DNA from: Micropterus salmoides
Lineage: Eukaryota > Chordata > Actinopteri > Centrarchiformes > Centrarchidae
DNA length: 64,000 nucleotides
Direction of reading: 5' to 3'
Assembly: GCF_014851395.1 (NCBI RefSeq)
Contig: NW_024040485.1
Coordinates: 11,618,899-11,682,898 of the forward strand
The notes beneath the pieces were generated by a model. The model had not been told where the DNA came from. It made no database searches and saw only the letters and a list, made by a program, of their open reading frames with translations. Below are positions 1 through 12,200 of this stretch, in pieces. Position 1 is the stretch's first letter. The number at the start of each line of letters is the position of its first letter. The position numbers were made by a program, and so were the translations under genes.

Positions 1-77
1 ATTGAATTTAAATTAAAGTGAATATGTGCTATGTGTGCAAAATCAACATGTCTAGCATAACTGTCATCTTGTTTTAG

Positions 78-215
78 GACATCCTCTTCCTAATCCGGGA
101 TACAACTGTGCAATTTTTGATCCTGCTGTACAGTACTCCTGGCAAAGTTCACCTTGCAGCAAGAAACTTGGGTACATCTGTTACAGTGAAGTGGCTGAGC
201 AACAGCCTACGCAAG
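78..215 (+). CDS. mrc1: mrc1 exon: C-terminal end of CTLD1
   Basis: One exon after an acceptor ending TTTTAG and before donor GTAAAA, entering with two bases of a codon and leaving with one. It reads HPLPNPGYNCAIFDP, then CSKKLGYIC, the last cysteine pair of a CTLD, then a short linker. This matches the end of CTLD1 in mannose receptors. The start of CTLD1 and everything upstream lies outside the window. Confidence 0.85.
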
Positions 216-3200
216 GTAAAAAAGAAATCTATTCTACACATTTCCTGGGAACGATATAGCTGTATTTTGTACCTATCAATTAGGCTTTTGCAGTATCTAT
301 TATGTATACATCCATTTTCCATACCTTCTTGACATTTCACTGGGGTAGATACAGTATATTACTGTAATTGTGTAATTAAACAGATAGGAGGTAAGAACCT
401 TCTTCCATAGATTCTTGTGAGCGGCAGGTGAATGCAGCAGAGAAAGGTGAGTGGGGAAGTCTGTGAAGATTCTCAGTCATCCAGGTCATAGTTATCCAAC
501 GAAGGTTAAAATCAAGGGCAACTGGACTTGGTTGAAGATACTGGAAGACGTTGTCGAACACTAACGAACCAGCGGTATCGATGCCCCTTGCCAACGACCC
601 CACTGAGGTTAAATAGCTGAGTTTCCCTGCCAGTCAGTCAGAACTGAAGAAGTCCTTTGGATGGGGGACGAAACGTCTTCCAGTATCTTCAACCAAGTCC
701 AGTTGCCCTTGACTTTAACCTTCGTTGGTGAGTGGGGAAGTTTAACAGTAAATCTTCAGTGTAGTGTTTGTCTGCGAATGAAGGCTGAAGCTGAAGCTCC
801 AGTGTGTGCGTTGTTTACTAAATGCTGGAAAATTGAAAGAGATAATCGTGTTGTTACGTTGAAGATGATGTCAGGCAGTTTCATGGGGCGTTGCTTGCCT
901 CCGTTGTGCACTACAGTATAACATCTCAATATAGCATCTCCGTATCAGTTTAATAGAAAGAGGAGCCGTCGTATTTTTGAAGTACCGTTGGGAGACCGTA
1001 ACATCTTGATACTACCCAATACTGTCGATCAATCATTGGATTTCTTTGTTTCTTTTCATGATCAGCTACTGAGACAGGATTTTGTTCAAGTCCTTGGACT
1101 CCCTACAATGGTCATTGCTTCCACCTCAGTCGCACTCAGAAAACATGGTCTGATGCCCAAAGACAGTGTCGTAATGATGGAGGAGACCTGGTCAGCATCC
1201 GCAATGTGGAGGACCAAAGCTTTGTCATCTCTCAACTTGGATATGGTACGTGAAGACAATAAAAACAAACAAGTTTACCTGTAAAGAAGAAACCCTTACA
1301 ACAAATATTACCAACCTTTTAAGACCTCCGGCCTTTCTTTAGGATTTTCTTGTGATGCACTGCCCTCATCAGCTACCACAAAAAAGAATCACAATATACA
1401 ATCATTCATTGTCATGTGCTGAGCTGAAGTTAACAGATCCTGACGCATCTTTTACTTACTGGATGATGGTCTAAACAATTAGCCCACCCAATTATGAATG
1501 GCCTTTGTAATTATTTCTTAGCAATGTTGTTATTGGAGGTGGTCTTTCAGGCAAAGGACAGAAGAATATTTTTTCTTTAAAAAAACAAACAAACAAACAT
1601 TTACCACATGAGGAGGAGATTGGAGTGGTGGTGGCAGCAGCAGCACTGACATGAGTGCATCAGCAGACTAGAGCAATAATAAGAAGTGTAAACCTTCAGA
1701 AATATGATTGGATGCTACTAGCCAGCTGGTAGCCAAACAGATAAAGAATGAGTCAGTGATATAGAAGCATAAATGAACCAGCTGATTCCAATCAACTAAT
1801 GCAAGCGTGACTTCAGTGCTCTGTCTGAACAAATGCTATCTTCCATTCTATAAATAACAGGCATTGTAGGCAAGTGCAGTACAGTGAGTTCACCACAAAA
1901 AGGACATGAAGGCCTGGAATTAATTCTTTTGATTGGGCAAGGCCACTTTGGCCTTTGATAAATACAAATTTATTGGGGCAACGTGGTAAAACTGGAGGGC
2001 ACCAAGGCCAAAATCAATGGTGCAATAATAATAAGTGACAATCAACCAATTAGGAGTCAGTTTATTGAAACAGGTAGCACTGAGTTAATTTAAACTGTAC
2101 ACCGAATGTTACATATTAATTTTTAGGCAAATATTTTACAGAAAGATTATTTACTTTTGTTCATGTCTGCAGCATCCGCTGATGAGCTTTGGATTGGACT
2201 GAATGACAGAAAGACAGAGGGGTTGTTTGACTGGATTGACCACACTACTGTCAGTTTCACTAGCTGGGAATTTGGGAAACCTTCTGTCTCTACTGAAATA
2301 AAGGACTGTGTTCTCATCAGTGGAGAGGTAAGAAGCATATATGTAGTATAGTGCACATATTACAATTATAGGCACATAACATACACTTATTGAGAGAAAA
2401 TGGCATTAAAATGCTTTCAAACCTGATTATCAGTAGTCAGGCAGCAAAAAGGCAAATTGTTTAGCTACACATCACAGTTTCTTTAATTGTACATACATTG
2501 CCTACAGTATATGTCTGTATGATTTTATATTTGTACATTTTAAGTACTGACGTTTTTGTTCGATGTTTAAAATACCAGTACATTCACTGTAGTACTTTCC
2601 AGTACATTTCTCCACATACATGTTATGGTTGTTGCAGAATGGAAACTGGGCTGACCGTGTGTGTGAAGAGAAGCATGGCTTCATTTGTATGAAGATGAGT
2701 GCCTCAAAACCCACTGGAGATGAAGTGGAGCAGGATGTCGGCTGCAAACCTGTGCGTTAACTTTACTTAATTTTATCTGTTTGAAAACTGTTTATCTCTT
2801 CTTCATGAAATAATCCCCAAAGTTTAACCTGGGGGTTGTACCTGAACTTCCATCTGCCTTAACTATGTTTTCCAACAATCCAGGGCTGGAGAAGACATGG
2901 CTCATACTGCTACTTTATAAGCACACAGATCAAAACTTTTGATGAAGCTAAAGATGACTGCAAAAGTTCAGGTTCTTACTTAGCTGATGTTTCAAATGGG
3001 TAAGAACAATTTCTTTAATTCCAAATGTTCTAAGCATGTTTTTTTTTTACCTAAATGTCTAGTATTAACAAATACAATTTAAACCATATAATGTTTTGTT
3101 GCAGTACAAAATTCTGACACCAGAATTCCTATGATCTTGCTTGTGCAAACATTTCCAGGGTGGATAATGCATTCCTCGTCAGCTTGGTGGGGTTGAGACC

Positions 3201-6200
3201 AGAGAAATACTTCTGGCTGGGCCTCTCAAACCAGAAAAACATTGACGAATTTGAGTGGACCAACACAGACTCAGTGAGATTTACTCACTGGAATGCTGAA
3301 ATGCCAGGTAAGGAGAAATTTTAAACTTCATATGTGGCAGATAGCGGCTTCACAATTGACATTTCACAATTTTACCTTCAACAATGCAAGGTCACCAACA
3401 GGGCTGTGTTGCCATGAAAACTGGGATTTTTGCTGGCCTCTGGGATGTGCTGCCCTGCAACAATAAGGTGAAATACATCTGCAAACACCTGGCAGAGGGC
3501 GCGGTTTTGACCCCTCCACCACCCACTCGTGCCCCTACCAGGTGTGTTGACGGCTGGACTCCAATAGGATCAAGAAACTATTGCTTCAAGGTACAGGTCT
3601 AAAAATAAAATCCTCCGCCTAAAGATCAATTCAGTTTACGATTTTTGGTTTAGTAATTTTATTTCCGTCCTTTCAGCCTGACTTATGTGATTGAATTTCT
3701 CCTCTCTGTTAGCTGGTTACTCAGTAGTGTTAATATTTTAATATTTTATATACTTAAATTTTTTCCTCACTCAAATATAACTATCCAAAAAGACAGTTGA
3801 GAGTTTGTCCCTTTAAATGACTCATCAGAGCTTGTTGTGAAGTGACACTCCCAAACCATGTTGAAGCTCTATGTCTTGTTTTTAAGTGGTTTAAAGAGTC
3901 CTCTTCAGAAGAGAGGACGTGGTATGAGGCCAGAGATTACTGCAAGGCCATCGGAGGAGACCTGCTCAGCATCCACAGCGAGGCTGAGCTACAACAGCTA
4001 CCAGGACGGTATGACCTTTCAAAGTAGAAAAAAATACAAAAATGTTTCTTCTTTTAACATTTTAAAAACAGATTTCATATTTAAATCTTTAATATACATT
4101 TGTCCATTATAGCCATGAAACAGTCTGGATTGGACTTAGTGCCCCTGACCCAGTCACCGGTTATGTATGGAGTGATGGATCCCCAGTGAGTTAGCAGTTT
4201 TCTGCTTTAATAGTTGAGTAAATAATTTTTAGTTTAGGGGACTCGATAAAATACACAATATAATTCTAAATCACTGTGTTTGTATTGTTTGCTTTTGTTT
4301 ACAGGTAAACTTTCAACACTGGGAGGATGGAGAGCCAAACAATAAAAACAACGTAGAGTCTTGCACTGAATTCAAAATGTATAAGCGTAGTAGCAGTGGG
4401 TCTTGGAACGATGTGCACTGTGAGACGAGCCATAACTGGCTGTGCCAGATCCGTGCAGGTAAAATGAGGGACAGAAACCTTCTCTTTCTCATTTGTTTGG
4501 TTACTGTACCAAGGTATCAAAGAAGAGCATGTAACACTTTTTTAACCTTTGCTGAAGGTTATTTTGAGCAAGCTTGGCTTTCTAACAAAGCCTTCCTCAA
4601 TTCATTTTTTGGTGAAACTATTCTCAACTGCCTACTATCACTGCAGTGCTCTGTTCAGTGTTCTGAATTATCTTCTGGTTATGCCCTTACAGGAGTGACT
4701 CCAAGTCCACCTCCAGAACTTTCTCGAGGTACGTGGGCCATACAAGGAACAAAAGTGGCATAGGCACACACACAGTGGCCCTCATTTATCAATCTTTCGT
4801 AGAAACGGGCGTATTTTTGTGCGTGAGATTGGCCCTCATTTATGAAAAGTGCGTACACCAAATTTCCAGCGTACACCTGGCGTACACCCAAAACCATAAT
4901 GACTTTGAGATTTATCAATATGGACGTTGGCGTACGGCGTAAGAGCAGTGAATTGAGCGCGATTGTGGCGGAGTAAAAAACTCTTTTGCTTGTGAGAAAA
5001 CGTTTAAAGTAAGGTAGTATAATCCCTTGATGAATCGTTTTCTTCACCTGCACAAGCGTCGGCCTCTGTACTGTTCCTCATCCCGCATCACTCTACAAAC
5101 AAACGCAATAACCAAATGCCCAGACCAGGATCTTTTTGCCAGCAGACCGCCCGGTCGTAAGCCACTCAAACCTTAATTTAGTGAATAATTATTTATATTT
5201 TTATATTATATATATGGGTCCTTTGTGTCAATTGATTAAAAAACAAAAGTCATTAGTAGCCTATCTTATATGTCAGGAGAGAGACCTGACTGGCACCCCA
5301 GACATTAATAAATTAAGAGTCAAACTGTCACAACACGCTAAAACATGTCATCAACATGGAAGTTCTTCACGGTTCTTGGGCAAGAAACTGAACCCCAATT
5401 TGCTCCTAAAGGTAATCAGTGAATGAATGTGTGAATGATTAGTTCCTTTCTGATGTGCGTTGCTAAAAGGTGCTGTAGTAAGAGTGATACTTAATCCGCC
5501 CATAAGCCGTGTTTCCCCACACATAACGTTAGAATTTACTTAAAGTAGACTAGGCCTACATATAGCGACCCATTTCAGGACTTTGCAGAGAAACACAGAG
5601 AGAGAGTGAGAGACGTTTTCTTGTATTACATTAGAAGACGCAGGGACAGTGCATATTTTACAAGCATGGACCAGGTAAAGCAACAGTGAACACAACTGTC
5701 GGTGCTGTTAAGAAGTGCAAAAAGTGCGTGTGGAAAAAATCCAAAGCGAGTGTTTTTTTGGGTCCTTATAAAACATACTGATGACAAATACATACAAATA
5801 AGACATTCACCCAGGATCCAGTGACGGCTTTTTATACAGTTCACCCAGTGACGGTTGTATAATTGCGGTTAGCTCACCTCTGATGGCTCGCTTTTAACCA
5901 ACGGGGGTTAGCTTAGGGACCATCAATAAATTCAAATTGTGAAAACAGTGTTATGGGAAAATCATTATTTATTTCAATAGATTCCAAGTCATGTGACGCA
6001 GGGACTTCAAACCAATGCCGAATTGTAGTACTACACTGGGCAAATGAGACACACCCCTTCATATTTCATTTGAGTGCATTTTTTATTTTATATTAATATT
6101 TATTCATAATTTATGGAAAATAATGCCTTTTTTTTCAATAGCGTCCAAGTCATGTGACACAGGGACTTCAAACCAATGCCGAATTGTAGTACTACACTGG

Positions 6201-9200
6201 GCAAATGAAACACAAATCTTTATGTTTGATTTGAGTGCATATTTTATTTTATATTAATATTTATTAGTATTTTATGGGCAAAATTTTTTGCCTAGCCTTT
6301 TTAGCTAACAAGCAACTAAAAAAATCTGAACCTACACATGTACTTCAGTATATTTCTAACATGTTTGCAGATTACAATAAGACCTCAGACGGGTGGCTGG
6401 AATGGAATGGGAATCAGTATTATATTAACAGCATGTCGATGGCCATGGAAGAAGCTCGTCACTACTGCCAGCAGAAGCATGGTGACTTGGTAACTATCAA
6501 CAGTGAAGCTGAAAGTGTCTTTCTGTGGAAACAGGTGAGCAGTGACATTAAAATCCTGACATTAATCGTTAGCTATAGCATTTAATCTCAGAAACAGACT
6601 GTATATAAGAAGTGGACGTAGCCTCTGAGTCTGAAGAGTGAAGCCTATGCGTTAGGTGTCTTAAACCTGCATTCTTTCTTATGGCCAGCAGGGGGAGACT
6701 CTACTGGTTGCAAAAACGAGTCACAGAAGTCACTGAGAAAAACAAGTTTATATTCTCAATCGCTAGTTTCAAGTCTTCTTTAATACAGCATGATGTTCAT
6801 TTTGTAAATTATAATCCCATTTAGAGTGAAGTACATAAAAAAAAAAAAACAGCGTATTGCTTTAGGATGTGGCTACCTTGTGATTGACAAATCGCTACCA
6901 CAGTGACCTGGCAATCAGGACAGAGATGTAGCAATGTGATCCTACCCAGCTCCACCCTCTCGTTAAAATATAATAACTTCTAGTTCCAACAAAACAAGAT
7001 GGCTGTGGCCAAAAGGTAAAACTCAAGGCTTCCAAACAGTAGCCCACAAACCAGTCAGTTAAGTCATTGCGGCTACGTCCACTTCTTATATACAGTCTAT
7101 GCTCACAATGTACTGTAATGTAAGTACTGTTGGTTTTACCATGTGCCTCTGTTTATGTTTGTAGATATCCAAAGGTTATAGTTCTTACTGGATAGGCCTG
7201 ACTGTAGATCTTGATAGTACATTTGGGTGAGTATGAATTAAATAATAGATTAAATGAAATTGAGGATTAAGTATAAAAGTATCAATTTGATGGGTTGAAC
7301 AATGAGTTATGCTTTATATAATTTCATTGGAGCATTTTGAATAGTTACTGCTGCAAGGTTGGCCTGATACCAGAAGTGCTCAACCGGACTGTCAGTCAGA
7401 TATTTGTGCCATTTGTAAATATCATTAATTTGGTTGCTCTAGCATCTGTGGCACAGAAATTAGGTACGTGATTGGTTTAGCAGAACTTTTCAAAGAAAAA
7501 CAGCTGCCTGCCCTGGCAGGTAAGGAGGCTGATGAGAGTGGAGTTTGAGAGTCAGAAAACCAAAACAATGATCTAAAACAGACTAAAGAGCTCTCTAGAG
7601 CTCAGTGGTACTGTAGGGTAGAGTGGTAGTTCTGTAGATTAACCATTACATGCAAATTCTTACACATTACATTCATTTATAAAAGTATTGATTAGTGCAG
7701 CTTCTTTAAGCAAAATTCAGTGGATTCAGCTGCCTGGATTCATACCGAAATGGGTTTTTCAATAGCCGCTGCTAATATTTAGAGAGCATGGCTGTTGTTG
7801 GCTGATATTTATTGCCAATTTCAAAATAAAGAAAAGTCATGTATAATTCCATTATTCCATGCAGAGTGAGTACAATGTAATATACATGGTTATTACAGAA
7901 ATGTGGTGTTTTAGATGAAATTGAATGAAATAGAAAAATACACTGAATATATATACTTATAAGTTAGTGTGGCTTTTGCCAATTGGATCAACGATTGAAG
8001 GGATGATCAGCGATTGTTTTTCATGTGGTGATATTAAAGCGATTTTAACTAACTCACTATTAGAACTAAAGAAAGGAGGAAGAAAGGTACTTTATTGTCA
8101 CATAATGTACATGTTGCAAAATTCACTTTCTGCATTTAACCCATCCCTCGAGAGTAGTGGGCAGCCGCTGTGCAGCCCCCAGGGACCAACTCCAGATCTG
8201 TATCAGTGTCCCTGGTCAATGGCACTGACTGATGAACCTGACATGTTTTTGATGACATAAAAACGGTCTCTAAAATCTGTACCACACTGCTGTGTTTCCC
8301 ATTCACTGATTTATTTGTGGTGACAAGACACGGCATCAACGCAGACTGCCACATACTATATAAGCTACTATTTAATATGAGTAAATTCATTACTCATATT
8401 AGCTTTATTGGCATGAATGTGTAACAACAATATTGCCAAAGCATCATACAAACTACATAAGAACAATCAACCCCATAAATTTCATCAAATAAGTAATTAA
8501 AGCGTAAAGTTATCAAAGCGTATGTGTGTTTGTGTTAAAAAAAAACGCCGCCACAGTTACATGGTAATTATGTGGGAAACACTGCACTGTGCATTTACAA
8601 TTGCTTCTGGTTGTTTCTCTTAAAGCTAATAAGCCTATTTCTTCCATTCTGGCATTTCACTGGCATGCTGCAATGTAACACTGTCCCCTGGCAATCAGAT
8701 CGACAATCAGTGATCTCAAGTAGCCATGATTAGATGATATTAAAAAAGAGAAGATTGCCCAAGGTTGTCAGAAGCAGTGTTGGGCAAGTTACTCAGAAAT
8801 TGTAATAAGTTACTTATCACTCCTTTTAAAAAAAAGTAATATTACTTTACTTATTACTGGGTGATAAAAGTATTAGTTCCGTTTCTCATTACATTACTAT
8901 ATTACCTTCACTACCACCCACCCCCCAAACAAAGGAGTCTTTTTAACTAATATCAAATTCATTTATTCCAAATTTCTTTATTGAAGTTTTTACATAGACT
9001 TGAACAGGTAACAGGGTAGTATAAAGAGATAGTGAAAGCATGTCATATTCATAACAGCAGAAAGGAGTATGTTTTTTGTTTTGTTTTTTTTACAATACAT
9101 ATGAATATGAAATTATAAAAAAACAAGTAAATCCAGCTTTTGAACTACTGTTATTCTGCACATGTATTTATGAGAGCAGTATTCAGTGCTTTTACAAAAC

Positions 9201-12200
9201 GTTGAACACCACTCTCTTCCGACGAGTCCAAACATCAGTAGCGGCTGGAGTTTCTTTCTGTTTCATGTTGCTGTGCTGAGATGCTTCAATAAATTAAATG
9301 CATAATTGTTTGCGGTTGAAAGGTTTTTGCTGGTCGCACAAAGTTTACAACGGACTACAATGTTCTTTGCATCTTAGACTGTGACACAATAATGGCAGTA
9401 GCTACTTACAGCTGTCGAAAGAATGGCAACCTCCCTCGTTCTCTATTCGTTCTTTAGTTTTTAGGCAGCTGACTTGAACAACATTGTCGCTGACCTGCCG
9501 CATAGTCGCGCAGTCACGTCAGAATGGTGCTTCAGTTACTTGGATTTGTAATTGTAATTATATTCATCACTCTGTAACGCGTTACTGCCCAACACTGGAG
9601 AAGTGACGTCATTCAACTGTATTCTCTACAGTACAATAATATAAATTTAACACTAGCCAGTTATGGTTTTAGATAAGATGTCATTTAGGAATGGGGGAAA
9701 CATGTAAACATTTAGAAAACATGATGGAAGGAAATTTAGTTCTGGTAACAAATTTTTTTAGGGGGAGCACTAAAATTGTTCCATATCAGCCACACTGACA
9801 AGGTGGCTTACAGATGCGTCTGCAGACATTTTATGTTTAGCCGCCTTGTTAGTGCAGGCATCGGTGTGAAAGATTCAACCAGAGCTCATTTTCTCAAACT
9901 ATTCTGCAACACAACCATTAATAATATTAAAAAAACAAATGGAAATGAAAGTAAGAGTAGGCAATGAATGCATCGGAAATTTTCAAGTAATTATATTGTG
10001 TTCCAAAAGGTGGATGGATGGTTCTCCAGTGGTGTTTCAAAGGTGGGATGAAAATCAACCTGACTTCCTAAACAATGATGAGAATTGTGCTGTCATGAAG
10101 GGCTCTATGGGTGAGTAACGTAAAATGTATATACACAATATATATTAAATAGTCTGAGATTAGTTTTTATTTGTAAAAATGCATATTGCTTTTGTTGAAA
10201 TATTTATTGAATATTTTTGGTTTGGCTCACAGGGTTCTGGCATGATTATAATTGTGGGTATGAGCACAAATCCATATGTAAACGCAGTGGTTCACCACCT
10301 GTCAACACCACTGTAGCACCGACAGTTCCTCCAACAGGTGGTTGTCCACAAAACTGGAAAAAATTTGACTCAAAGGTCAGAGGTCATTTTTAATTCTTTA
10401 GATGTTTGGCCGCTTGGTCACAGAACTGGTGTTGCATAGAATTAAAATCTCAGTGCCTGCAATGAAATGAACCTTCAGTCTGACAAATCACTGATCTATA
10501 TCTGCATTAAAAAAAAAAAGCTACTGCTTGTTGTATCACACAAAGCTGTTGATTTTCACCTACAGTGTTACAACATCATTACCAGCCAGAATGAGACATG
10601 GGAGGGAGCGAGGACACAGTGCAAAGCAATGGGAGGAAATCTGGCCTCAATTCTTTCAAGACATGTGCAAGGTTTGTTTGGAAGATTTTTTCTTCAGAAA
10701 ACTTTTTTTTATTGTTGTAGAGAAATGCATATGATTCTCCTTTTCCACCCCTGATGAGTTTAATCCACTTTAATCTTGAGAAGCTGCAAGGCTGCAGTTT
10801 CTATTAATTAGTCACTGTAACTTCCACTGTACATTTACAGGCTTATTGTTGACCCTTTTCTGTCTGCTCTGCTTGCATGCCATTCACTGGTCTTGTGCGT
10901 TCCCACCGACAATTCCACGGGTCGATTCCAAGTACTATTTACATTTCCGTCCTGCAAAGTTCACACACAACTGTGCACATCACAGCCGCTGCTGGTGCTC
11001 TGTCTCACTTCCACCATCATCTTGGGTGTTAGGAAACACTGATCAACATTTTTTCACAATTATATGAACCTAACAACTTATTGATTAATAGAGATGCACT
11101 GATTGCATTTTTCCTAGCTGATTCCGACTCCCAGTACATATATTTTTTTTATTCCAATTTTCTTTCTTTCTAAGAACTATAACTGACAGCATACACAAAC
11201 ATTTTTGTAACTTTCTTAATTCACAAATTTTCTTGATAAGGATCCCATTGGCTTTCCTGACTGGGTTCATTCAACTGTATGTTCATTATAAAACACTGAC
11301 TATTAAATAACTACCAAAACTGCACCAGGATACAGGACCTTCTCTCACTTAGACACATCTCAAATATAAAAGTGCTCCAGGTTAGGCTGCTGGACAGAGC
11401 TTTCTGTTCAAATAAAATCTAACTGAAAATAAGCTGCAGAAAAACACTGCTCAGTGTTGAGTGACATTATCCACCTTACTTTAGTGTTTACTAACTACAG
11501 TAATCTGCTCACAAGCACCTCTCTCTCTTTCTACTTCTATCTGTCTGTTACTTTGACTTAATTTGTCAGCAGTTTTATAAAGATCACTTGCGTTTTGAAT
11601 GTTTTCACCTGCGATTCCATTTCTGTTATTAATTTTTTTTTTTTGTTTAACGATCATGATCACTGTGGTAATGAATGACGCAGCATCAACAGCTGTGTTA
11701 ACTGTTGCTTAATTGGACGCTGCTCGGCCCCGGTCACCGGTCATGGGCAATTAATGAAAAAAATTGTTAATTGCAGCCCTACACACTGTGTGTGTGTGTG
11801 TGTGTGTGTGTACAGTGTTTCCCGTTACACTTGTAACACTGAGTCACATGACACCGGGGAGGGGAAATGGCTAATAGGGCCTAATTTAGACATTTTCACT
11901 TAGGGGTGGACTCACTTTTGTTTTAGACATTAATGGCTGTGTGATGTTATTTTGAGGGGACAGCAAATTTACAAGCCGTATACTCACTACTTTACATTGT
12001 AGCAAGTGTCATTTCTTCCGTGTTGTCACATGAAAAGATGTAATCAAATATTTACAAAACTGTGAGGGGTGTACTCAACTTTGGGAAATACTGTACATAT
12101 TTTGCAACCATGTAATTTGTAATATGGTTATAACGGTTAGTTTTCTGTCCATGTAGAGTGAACTAGATTTCTGCGTGTTTATATGCTCTGATAATGCTAA

